64,000 bases of DNA from Clostridium estertheticum (GTDB taxonomy: Bacteria; Bacillota; Clostridia; Clostridiales; Clostridiaceae): assembly GCF_026650985.1 (NCBI RefSeq), contig NZ_CP086239.1:2232001-2296000 (forward strand). Reading direction: 5' to 3'. This document shows positions 27,421-35,410 of this stretch, piece by piece. Within the stretch, counting starts at the first letter, position 1. Each line of letters starts with the position of its first letter. Under the pieces are notes generated by a model. The model saw nothing but the letters and a program-made list of their open reading frames with translations. It was not told the DNA's origin and searched no databases. Both the position numbers and the translations under genes were made by a program.

Positions 27421-27990
27421 ATGAAAACATACGATAACCGTGACAAATTGAGGCTGATAAAGCATTTTTTTATTTTTAACATGTTACAACAACCATCTTG
27501 TTTTATTAATATTAATAAAACATCTAAAAAAAACTCAGTAAATATCAAACAAGAAAATAGATACACAAATAACTTATCTACAGAAAAGAGTTCAAATGAT
27601 AAAATAGGTACAGAATCTACAATTCCCATCTGTGATAAATTAACTATGGCAAAATTTCTCGTCATTTTAAAACTCTTACAACGACCATATCCTAATGAGA
27701 ATATGAATAAAACATCTAAAAGCAATCCAATAATTATTAAGAATGAAAATAGAGTAATACCAAATAATTTAGGTTTAATTAACAATTCAAAAAATAAACC
27801 CAATGCAAAATTTATGTTTTTTATTCAACGAGTAACTTTTAAAAATAATTCAGAATCTATAAACAAAAAAAGTGAAATTAATACTGCAGACGATATTTAT
27901 GAAAATGATGATTACTTAGAAAGCTCAACACCAACTTTGCCCATTATAATCGAAGAAAAAGATATAGATACAGATATTCCTATTGAATAA
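27421..27990 (+). CDS. Hypothetical Asn/Lys-rich protein with internal repeats
   Basis: 189 residues, no known family, no signal or clear membrane segment. It contains two similar units of about 35 residues, starting IKHFFIFNMLQQP (about 13) and AKFLVILKLLQRP (about 76), each followed by NKTSK and a KxENR end; a third, weaker unit starts near FMFFIQRVTF (about 131). The C-terminus is acidic (ENDDYLE..IEEKDIDTDIPIE). AAAGGAG precedes the ATG by about 10 nt, supporting expression. The same-strand neighbour is a cation efflux gene 48 bp downstream. Function unknown; repeat-mediated binding is a guess. Confidence 0.5.
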   Translation: MKTYDNRDKLRLIKHFFIFNMLQQPSCFININKTSKKNSVNIKQENRYTNNLSTEKSSNDKIGTESTIPICDKLTMAKFLVILKLLQRPYPNENMNKTSKSNPIIIKNENRVIPNNLGLINNSKNKPNAKFMFFIQRVTFKNNSESINKKSEINTADDIYENDDYLESSTPTLPIIIEEKDIDTDIPIE

Positions 27991-28038
27991 TATCATTCTT
28001 CTTTATCATTGAAATTACTTTGAAAGGACTGAATAAAA

Positions 28039-28896
28039 ATGGATAAACAAAAAACCGCAGCATTGTCTATATTTTCTAATACTGCGTTAATATTTTTTAA
28101 AATAGTAGTTGGAGTATTAATGGGCTCCGTTAGTGTCATTTCTGAAGCAATCCATTCTTCTATAGATCTTTTAGCAAGCCTTATTGCTTTTTTCTCCATT
28201 AAGGTAGCATCAAAAGCTGAGGATGATGGTCATCCCTTTGGACATGGCAAGTATGAAAATGTGTCTGGTTTCGTCGAGGCTATATTAATTTTACTTGCTG
28301 CCGCACTCATTATCTATCAAGCCATAAAAAGGATTTTTGAAGGCGGAACTGTAGATAATGTAGGTGCAGGCATATTAGTAATGCTACTCGCTGCTGTAGT
28401 TAACTTTTTCATTTCAATGATTTTATTAAAAACAGCGAAAAAGACGGATTCTATTGCCTTAGAGGCTGATGGCATGCATCTTCTAACAGATGTATACACC
28501 TCTATTGGAGTATTTCTTGGCCTTGTATTATTAAAAATAACGAATATACCAATTATTGATCCACTTACTGCTATATTTGTTGCAATCCTAATAATTAAGA
28601 CTTCTATAGACTTAATCAAAAAATCTTTAAATGATTTAGTGGACTCTAAGCTTCCAGATGACGATATTTTAAAGATATTAAACATACTTGACTCTCATCT
28701 AGAAATTACTAAATATCATAGTTTAAAAACAAGGAAAAGTGGTCCTACACGAGAAATTAATGTAAACGTGCATGTTGTTGAAAATACCTCACTAGTTGAT
28801 GCCCATAACCTCTCTGATAAGGTTGAAGAAGAAATAAAAGATATTTTCCCTGGAGGGTCCTATGTATTGATTCATATAGAACCAGAAAATTCATAA
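28039..28896 (+). CDS. Cation diffusion facilitator (Zn/Mn/Fe efflux)
   Basis: 285 residues of the CDF family: six helices, then a cytoplasmic ferredoxin-like C-terminal domain (about 205-285). Metal-site residues are visible in helix 2 (EAIHSSIDLLAS, HxxxD) and helix 5 (EADGMHLLTDVYTS, DxxxxxxD), plus the DDGHPFGHGKYE loop typical of clostridial MntE/FieF-like members. Exchanges protons for divalent metal. GAAAGGAC ribosome site. Metal preference cannot be fixed from sequence. Confidence 0.93.
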   Translation: MDKQKTAALSIFSNTALIFFKIVVGVLMGSVSVISEAIHSSIDLLASLIAFFSIKVASKAEDDGHPFGHGKYENVSGFVEAILILLAAALIIYQAIKRIFEGGTVDNVGAGILVMLLAAVVNFFISMILLKTAKKTDSIALEADGMHLLTDVYTSIGVFLGLVLLKITNIPIIDPLTAIFVAILIIKTSIDLIKKSLNDLVDSKLPDDDILKILNILDSHLEITKYHSLKTRKSGPTREINVNVHVVENTSLVDAHNLSDKVEEEIKDIFPGGSYVLIHIEPENS

Positions 28897-28976
28897 GAAA
28901 AATATCAAATAAACTCACATATCTACGCCTAAAAGAATACCTTGATAATGAATGAATTATTAATGGAGGTATTTAC

Positions 28977-29789
28977 TTGGGGTATTATATTAAAGTAGAA
29001 AACGACGTAAAGATTTATGTAGAGGATCTTAACCCAGAAGGCAAGGAGACAATCTTATTTCTCCACGGTTGGCCTGGAAGTCATAACTTGTTTGAATATC
29101 AGTTTGATTTGCTTCCCCAAATGGGATACAGATGTATAGGTATAGACACGAGAGGGTTTGGTGAATCAGATAAACCGTTCACAGGTTATGACTACAATCG
29201 ATTATCAGATGATGTTAGAATGATAGTAGCTGCACTTAATTTAAAGAATTTCACACTTGCAGGACACTCCACAGGTGGAGCGATCGCTATCAGGTACATG
29301 GCTAGGCACTGCGAATATGGGGTATCTAAACTAGTTCTTATCGACGCAGCGGCTCCTTATCTTATACAAACTCCGACTAATCCTTATGGGGTACCTAAAG
29401 AAGTAATTGATAATATAATCCAGGGAACATATAATGATCGTCCTAAGATGCTGCAGGGCTTCGGCGATATTTTTTTCTTTCAGCATATAACATGTGCCTT
29501 CTCTGATTGGTTCTTTCAATTGGGATTGCAAGCATCAGGCTGGGCAACTGCAGCTATTGCGAAAACTTGGATAAGGGAAGATTTATCTTCTGATTTAGGA
29601 AAAATAAATGTTCCTACTTTAATTATTCATGGTATACATGACAAAGTTGTTCCTTTTAAGCTTGGTGAGTTACAAAACCAAAGTATTAAAAATTCGAAAC
29701 TTATACCATTTAAATATAGTGGTCATGCTACGTTCTATGATGAACGTGACAAATTCAACGAAGAATTGGTCAAATTCATAGTGGAATAA
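28977..29789 (+). CDS. Alpha/beta hydrolase
   Basis: 270 residues. Oxyanion HGWPGS (about 27-32), nucleophile elbow AGHSTGG (about 95-101), acid Asp in HGIHDKVVP and catalytic His near YSGHATFYDE. The sequence between resembles haloperoxidase/arylesterase and chloride-peroxidase-like members. It uses a TTG start (MGYYIKVENDVKI) with GGAGGT six nt upstream, a good case for a non-ATG start. Substrate unknown. Followed by a family A hairpin terminator. Confidence 0.88.
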   Translation: MGYYIKVENDVKIYVEDLNPEGKETILFLHGWPGSHNLFEYQFDLLPQMGYRCIGIDTRGFGESDKPFTGYDYNRLSDDVRMIVAALNLKNFTLAGHSTGGAIAIRYMARHCEYGVSKLVLIDAAAPYLIQTPTNPYGVPKEVIDNIIQGTYNDRPKMLQGFGDIFFFQHITCAFSDWFFQLGLQASGWATAAIAKTWIREDLSSDLGKINVPTLIIHGIHDKVVPFKLGELQNQSIKNSKLIPFKYSGHATFYDERDKFNEELVKFIVE

Positions 29790-29816
29790 TGTGTGTTTGC
29801 AATTTTAAATAACCTC

Positions 29817-29865
29817 AAAGTTAAAGTAGCTCAATTGGTATTGTGTTACTTTAACTTTATTTTTT
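29817..29865 (+). terminator. Terminator; dispersed hairpin family A, copy 3
   Basis: Stem AAAGTTAAAGTA/TACTTTAACTTT with the inner sequence CTCAATTGGTATTG, then a T-rich tail. Confidence 0.85.
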
Positions 29866-29876
29866 GAATAGTCTTA

Positions 29877-29926
29877 ATATTACAACTTTTATATTTTGTA
29901 TTGCTAAAATGTAAAAGTTGTAATAT
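29877..29926. repeat. Perfect 15-bp inverted repeat before the Spo0E-like gene
   Basis: ATATTACAACTTTTA and TAAAAGTTGTAATAT separated by 20 nt. No T run follows, so a terminator is unlikely; an operator for a dimeric regulator, or an RNA structure in the leader, fits better. Confidence 0.7.
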
Positions 29927-29975
29927 CATGGTAAATGTCGTTTAAAAAAACTTATTTTTAAGAAAGAGGTAAATT

Positions 29976-30104
29976 ATGGAAGAATTAAGGGATGAATTAA
30001 CAAAACTTATAAATGAAAAAGGACCTTTGAATGAAAGGACAATACTAGTTAGTCAAGAATTGGACAAGCTTATTGTTTCTCATTATTGTTTCCAAGATAA
30101 ATAA
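29976..30104 (+). CDS. Spo0E-like aspartyl-phosphate phosphatase
   Basis: 42 residues beginning MEELRDELTKLI. The family hallmark SQELD (26-30) followed by KLI is present, as in Spo0E/YisI/YnzD proteins, which dephosphorylate Spo0A~P and delay sporulation. The predicted helix-turn-helix-shaped pair of helices is the right length for the short members. GAAAGAGG ribosome site before the ATG. A dispersed palindrome follows. The role in sporulation control is by family. Confidence 0.8.
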   Translation: MEELRDELTKLINEKGPLNERTILVSQELDKLIVSHYCFQDK

Positions 30105-30149
30105 AAAGAAAGCATTGTATTACTTTCTGAATATCTATATACACTTAAA

Positions 30150-30186
30150 GCAAGCAACCTCATATCAATGATATGGGGTTACTTGC
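30150..30186. repeat. Dispersed palindrome family B, copy 3
   Basis: GCAAGCAACCTCATATC/GATATGGGGTTACTTGC around AAT, with one or two stem mismatches. Sits after the Spo0E-like gene as a probable terminator. Confidence 0.8.
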
Positions 30187-30361
30187 GAAGAAATAAAATA
30201 ATAATATTATTTTAATGTTTACTCTTGAAAAATGCATCTACACCATGTTTTTCCATTACATTTATGGCAAAATATTTTCCTATGATATAATTTGTTTTTG
30301 ATACCTCCCTATTGTATTCGTTAGTACATCCTGTAAACTCCCATAACAGCTTTTATGAATG

Positions 30362-30691
30362 TTAAGCTTCACCATAGTATTTTGCAAAATAGAAAATCCC
30401 TTTTTTACGAACTATATAATTCTGTAGATAACCACCTGTGGCTTTTTCTCTCGGAACAATAACTAATTCGTAACAATGAGCATTTTCAGTTTGAAGGTAT
30501 TTACTATCTATCTTATTGTGTAATACATCATCATTTATTGGTGTTATACAAGCTATAAATGGATGACCACTAATAAATAAGTAAGTTCTTAATGCTCCCT
30601 TTGGTGTAATACATGAAGCGTTAAAAGCACCAATTATAATTATAACAATAAAGATTAATTTTAACTTTTTAATTTTTAATAATTTTTTCAC
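30362..30691 (-). CDS. Hypothetical membrane-anchored protein
   Basis: About 109 residues from the GTG at 30691 (MKKLLKIKKLKLIF), preferred to an upstream in-frame GTG because AGGGGGTG lies just before it. A basic N-terminus and one hydrophobic segment (about 12-26, IFIVIIIIGAF) anchor it; the rest (PFIACITPINDD..REKATGGYLQNYIV) looks extracytoplasmic. The Cys after FNAS could be lipidated, but the lipobox is poor. No family recognised. Confidence 0.5.
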   Translation of the reverse strand: MKKLLKIKKLKLIFIVIIIIGAFNASCITPKGALRTYLFISGHPFIACITPINDDVLHNKIDSKYLQTENAHCYELVIVPREKATGGYLQNYIVRKKGIFYFAKYYGEA

Positions 30692-30951
30692 ATTTACACC
30701 CCCTAAAGAAGAAATAATATTATCAAAATCAAGTTTATTCACTTTTTCTAGACTATTAATATACGTGTCCTTCTTCCACTAGAATTAGAACTGAATTATC
30801 ATTTCTATTTACATATTTTTCTTTTGAAAAACCTTCAGAAAACAACTTTAAGTCAATTATACCATAATGTACCATGTATTATTTTATAGCAACACTAACT
30901 AGAGCAACAAAGAAAGAGGAATTTAGTAATTTTACTGTATCTCAATTGTAC

Positions 30952-31374
30952 TTATTTTACTCTTTTAGCAATTGGATGGTTTTCTTTAAACTGAACCAAA
31001 TCCCATAAGTTTCCGTATAAATCTTTGAATACTGCAACCGTACCATATGATTGTTCTTTAGGTTCTCTAACGAATTCTATACCTTTTGCTATCATTTCAT
31101 TATAGTCTCTCCAAAAATCATCTGTTCCAAGAAATAGGAAAACTCGTCCTCCTGCCTGATTTCCAATAAACGATAGTTGTTCTGGTTTGGAAGCTCTTGC
31201 AAGTAATATTGTAGTTCCTGACGAACTTGGTGGAGACACTACCACCCAACGTTTATCTTGTTCTGGTTGGTATGTATCTTCTATTAATGTAAAATGAAGT
31301 TTCTTTGTGTAAAATTCAATGGCTTCATCATAGTCTTTTACTACTAACGCAATGTGTGCAACAGATTGTATCAT
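30952..31374 (-). CDS. VOC-superfamily (glyoxalase/dioxygenase-like) protein
   Basis: 140 residues with the paired beta-alpha-beta-beta-beta fold. First module: HIALVVKDYDEAIEFYTKKLHF with metal-type His7 (HIAL); second module: FRDLYGNLWDLVQ-like end (DLYGNLWDLVQF). An Asp/Glu at the family metal positions is plausible but not certain. Close to COG0346 proteins annotated as glyoxalase or bleomycin-resistance-like. GGGG-type ribosome site. Function undetermined. Confidence 0.85.
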   Translation of the reverse strand: MIQSVAHIALVVKDYDEAIEFYTKKLHFTLIEDTYQPEQDKRWVVVSPPSSSGTTILLARASKPEQLSFIGNQAGGRVFLFLGTDDFWRDYNEMIAKGIEFVREPKEQSYGTVAVFKDLYGNLWDLVQFKENHPIAKRVK

Positions 31375-31424
31375 TTTATTTACCCCACTTTCTTTACAAA
31401 ATATAAATAATATTATTGTGTAGA

Positions 31425-31706
31425 TTATTTTAATTCCGTTTCACTTAATAAATCGACATATTCTTTAGCTTCAATTAATCCCACTCCAGTAACCTCTCTA
31501 TATTTTTTGATTGCCTTAATCCTTTTACCTTCCAAAAGGAGACTATTTAATTCATCTGTTACTGTATCAGGCACTCCAACTTGTTTAGCAATCCTATTTA
31601 CATTTATATTTATACGTTTAATATCACTTCGTATCTGACTAATACTACATACTATGCCTATAATCATTCCTATGCCCATAAGTCCCAAGGCAACTGCATA
31701 ATTCAC
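31425..31706 (-). CDS. Membrane-anchored protein with ribosomal L7/L12 C-terminal-like domain
   Basis: 93 residues. One N-terminal helix (about 4-22, ALGLMGIGMIIGIVCSI), a short coiled stretch, then LLEGKRIKAIKKYREVTG followed by VGLIEAKEYVDLL, which matches the bL12 C-terminal fold (KI.AIK..RE.TGLGLKEAK..V). Such proteins are known in Firmicutes outside the ribosome, without a settled role. The GGGGGTGG site precedes the ATG. Confidence 0.75.
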   Translation of the reverse strand: MNYAVALGLMGIGMIIGIVCSISQIRSDIKRININVNRIAKQVGVPDTVTDELNSLLLEGKRIKAIKKYREVTGVGLIEAKEYVDLLSETELK

Positions 31707-32109
31707 GACTCCACCCCCTATTTGGTATTCATTTAAGGATATATCTTTATAATTGTATTAATCCATTTATTAAAATTTTACTGGTTTTAGCAAAAAAAAC
31801 AATACAAATTGCATGAAACGTACTTTTACATTCCTTAAGAGAACAAATAAACTCATTAAAGACAACTAGCATTGCTCCATTGGAGCATAAGGAGTATTTA
31901 AAATCTTGATGTATGTACAAATCATCAAATTTAAATGATAATGCTGAAAAAACATAGTAAACATAGTGAGGCCACTGAAAAACTATATGAAAAATCGTCA
32001 TCGAATTAAAGATGGCGATTTTTTTATGTAAAAGACTAAAAACAAAAAGGAATTTTAAAAGATATGTCGAATTAGTATAGTAGAATAAAATAAAAGGGGC
32101 TAAACTATT

Positions 32110-33570
32110 ATGCTAAAAGGACAATTGGAAATAAAAATAAATACATACCATAGCTTATATTCGTTAATTATTCCGAAAGATAACATTTTAAAGCAAATTA
32201 ATGACCTTGTTGACTTTTCATTTGTTTATGACGAATTGATTATTAACTATAGTTCATCTATGGGTAGAGGTGCTATTAACCCTATAATGCTATTTAAATA
32301 TTTGCTTTTGAAAGTAATATATGAATTGTCTGATGAAGATGTTGTTGAAAGAACTCTTTATGATATGTCATTTAAATATTTTCTGAATTTAGCCCCAGAA
32401 GAAACAAATTTAATAAACTCAAGTACATTAACTAAATTTAGAAAGCTTCGCCTTAAAGACATGAATTTATTAGATTTATTAATAAACAAGACTGTAGAAC
32501 TTGCTATAAAAGAGGGAGTTTTAAAAAGCAAAGCAATAATAGTTGATGCTACGCATACCAAGTCACGTTATAACCAAAAATCAGCAGGAGAAGAATTATT
32601 GAAACGTGCAAAAAATTTAAGAAAAACATTGTACGGAGTACATCCTGAGATAAAAGAAGATTTGCCGAATAAAGTTACAAATGGAGTACTTGAAGATATT
32701 CTTGAGTACTGCAAATTATTAATTGATAGCATAAACAAGAATCCAGAAATTGTAGCAAATCCAACTGTGAAAACTAAATTAAACTACTTAACCGAAGCTT
32801 TTAATGATGACATAGAAAACCTAAAACTATCAAAAGATGAGGATGCAAAAGTGGGGCATAAGACTGAGGATAGTTCTTTTTTTGGATATAAATCACACCT
32901 TGCTATGAGTGAAGAACGTTTAATTACAGCAGCTGTTATTACAACTGGCGAAAAAAGTGATGGAAAGGAGCTCATAGCCTTAATAGAAAAAAGCCGTGAG
33001 GCTGGTATAGATGTTAATGAAGTAATTGGAGATACAGCTTATTCTGAAAAGAAAAATCTAGAATATGCAAAAGAAAATAAAATTGCATTAATTTCAAAAC
33101 TAAATCCTGTAATTTCACAAGGAATGCGAAAAAAAGAAGATGAATTTGAGTTTAATAAAGATGCTGGTTTATTTGTATGTCCGGCAGGTCATATGGCTAT
33201 TAAAAAAGCAAAACAGGGAAAGAAGAATGTTGGTAAAAATCAAGTGTTAACTTACTATTTTAATGTAGAAAAGTGTAAAAATTGTGTTCATAAAGATGGG
33301 TGTTATAAAGAAGGCGCTAAATCTAAAACTTATTCAGTTTCAATAAAGTCAAATACCCACAAAGATCAAATAGAGTTCGAAAAAAGTGAATATTTTAAAA
33401 AACGTGCTAGGGAGCGTTATATGATAGAGGCTAAAAATAGTGAACTTAAGCACCAACATGGCTATGATGTAGCAATATCGTCAGGCTTAATTAGCATGCA
33501 AATGCAAGGTGCATTATCAATCTTCACTGTGAATCTAAAGAGAATAATTAAGTTGAAAAGCATGAAATAG
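32110..33570 (+). CDS. IS1182-family DDE transposase
   Basis: 486 residues, full length. The N-terminal DUF772 domain (ISYSSSMGRGAINPIMLFKYLLLKV-like region, about 45-75) is followed by the DDE catalytic core: first Asp in IVDATHTKSRY (about 147), second in VIGDTAYSEKKN (about 315), Glu in RYMIEAKNSELKH (about 446). A Cys cluster CKNCVHKDGC lies before the last motif, as in this family. Ribosome site AAAGGGG. No frameshift, so the element is potentially active. Confidence 0.95.
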   Translation: MLKGQLEIKINTYHSLYSLIIPKDNILKQINDLVDFSFVYDELIINYSSSMGRGAINPIMLFKYLLLKVIYELSDEDVVERTLYDMSFKYFLNLAPEETNLINSSTLTKFRKLRLKDMNLLDLLINKTVELAIKEGVLKSKAIIVDATHTKSRYNQKSAGEELLKRAKNLRKTLYGVHPEIKEDLPNKVTNGVLEDILEYCKLLIDSINKNPEIVANPTVKTKLNYLTEAFNDDIENLKLSKDEDAKVGHKTEDSSFFGYKSHLAMSEERLITAAVITTGEKSDGKELIALIEKSREAGIDVNEVIGDTAYSEKKNLEYAKENKIALISKLNPVISQGMRKKEDEFEFNKDAGLFVCPAGHMAIKKAKQGKKNVGKNQVLTYYFNVEKCKNCVHKDGCYKEGAKSKTYSVSIKSNTHKDQIEFEKSEYFKKRARERYMIEAKNSELKHQHGYDVAISSGLISMQMQGALSIFTVNLKRIIKLKSMK

Positions 33571-33593
33571 GGCTTTTAAAACTTAATTATAAA

Positions 33594-33641
33594 AGAAAAA
33601 GCATGAGATATCCAAAAATATGGATTCCTCATGCTTTTTCT
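33594..33641 (+). terminator. Transposase terminator inside the IS
   Basis: Hairpin AGAAAAAGCATGAG/CTCATGCTTTTTCT with inner ATCCA/TGGAT. Confidence 0.85.
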
Positions 33642-33920
33642 ATTCAAATTTGAAAACTCTACTGAAAAAAGAGTGCTTTTTTCAGTGGCCTCAACATAGT
33701 GAGTATGCATTTTTATTATATATTTATATATACAACTGTTAAAATTTGGTATATAATTACTTTTATTCCATGAAAGTTTAAATGTTTAATAGGCATATAA
33801 ACTTTGTATATTGAATGGGGGTGGGCGTATAAAGTAGTTACTATTGTCTAAGTAGTATAGAGGTTAATCATCAAGATTGATATGGAAGTCCTAAAAAAAA
33901 AACAAATTGGGGGTATAAAA

Positions 33921-34769
33921 ATGAAATTCAACAAAATTAGTATCAAAATCTTAGCATGTTCACTTGTAGTTTTAGGATCTTTAATTCAAACTCAAAATTC
34001 ATATGCAGCTATTTTGCATCCAACAGGGTTAAATCACTTACATGAAAAAATACCAGGAATTAAAATGTTAGAGGATTCAGATAGTAAAATACAATTACCT
34101 ACAAAAGTTGACCTAACAAATCAATTTCCTAAAGTAGATAATCAAGGAAGTTTGGGAAGCTGCGTTTCATGGGCAACCGGTTATGCAGATAAGACTTATC
34201 AGGAAGGTCAAGAGTGGAAATGGTCTTTAAATACAATTTCCAATATATTCAGTCCAGCATATATATATAGTCAAATACATGCAGATAATTCAGCAGATGG
34301 TGGTGGGGCTAATTTTTCCGATGCATTTAACATTTTACAGACACAAGGCTGCACTACATTAGCTGATATGCCTTATGATGGAAGCGAATATGCATGGAAA
34401 ACTACACCTACAGCTAAACAAAAAGCTAATGCAGCAAAGTATAAAGCAGAAAGCTGGAGTGAGCTTCCAGATGGTAATTATAGTGCAATAAAGGCACAAC
34501 TTGCAAATGGTAACCCTGTAGTTATCGGTATATCAGTATATCCAGATTTTGATAAATTGGATGCTAGCAATCCCATTTATAATCAAGTTTATGGTACAAG
34601 TAGAGGTGGCCATGCATTATGTGTAATTGGTTATGATGATACTAAAAGAGCAGTTAAAATAATAAATTCATGGGGTACAGATTGGGGCATTAATGGTTAT
34701 GGATGGATTAGTTATGATTTAATAAAGAGTCAAAACATAGAGGCATATACAATGACTGATGCTTTATAA
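33921..34769 (+). CDS. Secreted papain-family (C1A) cysteine protease
   Basis: 282 residues. Signal peptide 1-30 (NSYAA). A short pro-like segment precedes the catalytic domain. Oxyanion Gln75 and nucleophile Cys81 in QGSLGSCVSW; His in RGGHALCVIGYDD (about 229); Asn in INSWGTDWGINGYGW (about 248). The order Q-C-H-N and the NSWG..WG..GYG box are diagnostic of C1A peptidases. The ATG at 33921 follows TTGGGGGT; an upstream in-frame ATG is less likely. Released or wall-associated. Family A terminator follows. Confidence 0.93.
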   Translation: MKFNKISIKILACSLVVLGSLIQTQNSYAAILHPTGLNHLHEKIPGIKMLEDSDSKIQLPTKVDLTNQFPKVDNQGSLGSCVSWATGYADKTYQEGQEWKWSLNTISNIFSPAYIYSQIHADNSADGGGANFSDAFNILQTQGCTTLADMPYDGSEYAWKTTPTAKQKANAAKYKAESWSELPDGNYSAIKAQLANGNPVVIGISVYPDFDKLDASNPIYNQVYGTSRGGHALCVIGYDDTKRAVKIINSWGTDWGINGYGWISYDLIKSQNIEAYTMTDAL

Positions 34770-34786
34770 ATTATTGTTAGTATAAC

Positions 34787-34839
34787 AACAAAGTGAAAGT
34801 AACTCAATTAGTATTGTGTTACTTTCACTTTGTTTTTTT
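34787..34839 (+). terminator. Terminator; dispersed hairpin family A, copy 4
   Basis: Stem AACAAAGTGAAAGTAAC/GTTACTTTCACTTTGTT around TCAATTAGTATTGT, then T7. Confidence 0.9.
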
Positions 34840-34860
34840 GATAAATAGTTGATGCTACTC

Positions 34861-35268
34861 TTACTTTTTAATCTGCTTTCTTTTCATTCCACAGGACTTC
34901 GGATCTACATACTCAAAATCAAATTGACAGTATAGCTTATCTGCTGGTTTATTGGCAATCAAACATACATATGCATTTTCATCTGTGTTTTTGTTTAAAT
35001 AGGAATCTATTTCTCTCATAATCACTTTCCCTAGACCTTTACATTGATAATTAGGATCTACCATAATATCAGAAACAACATAGGTTATCCCTTGATCACC
35101 AACAATTCTTCCAAAACCAATTAACTTATCATCATCCCATAAAGAAACAATAAACAATGAATGTTTCAATGCAATCTCTGTTTTTGATAAATCTTTCGTT
35201 CCCATTCCAGTTTTTAATCTCAAAGAAATATATTCTATCGCTGATGGAGCGATATATGTTATATCCAT
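34861..35268 (-). CDS. GNAT-family N-acetyltransferase
   Basis: 135 residues from the ATG at 35268, chosen because TTGGAGGT lies 10 nt upstream and an earlier in-frame TTG would overlap that site. Acetyl-CoA binding motif A is visible: VSDIMVDPNYQCKGLGKVIM (Q/RxxGxG/A as QCKGLG), with motif B near YVCLIANKPADKLYCQFDFEYV. Acceptor substrate unknown; similar short members act on amino sugars or small amines. Confidence 0.88.
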   Translation of the reverse strand: MDITYIAPSAIEYISLRLKTGMGTKDLSKTEIALKHSLFIVSLWDDDKLIGFGRIVGDQGITYVVSDIMVDPNYQCKGLGKVIMREIDSYLNKNTDENAYVCLIANKPADKLYCQFDFEYVDPKSCGMKRKQIKK

Positions 35269-35410
35269 GTCTATTGAAACCTCCAATTATATAAATAAAT
35301 TTTATTGCACGATAAAATACAATCACACAACAATTTTCGAGTTAATTATACCATTATATTCCATGTTAATATCATATCCTGCTCTAATATTAGTGTATTT
35401 GGTGAATACG

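Larger units (their letters stand above)
31968..33692 (+). mobile_element. IS1182-family insertion sequence, complete
   Basis: 1725 bp bounded by inverted repeats GAGGCCACTGAAAAA (left) and its complement at the right end (33678-33692), flanked by an 8-bp target duplication AACATAGT at 31960-31967 and 33693-33700. Terminators lie inside each end: a stem ATCGTCATC/GATGGCGAT plus T7 near 31989-32024, and 33594-33641. One full-length transposase. Intact ends and target duplication mean the insertion is recent. It lands between genes. Confidence 0.93.

Noticed and set aside
31747-32001. 84-codon minus-strand frame
   Set aside because: It crosses the left end of the IS element and its target duplication, so it cannot be an ancestral gene.
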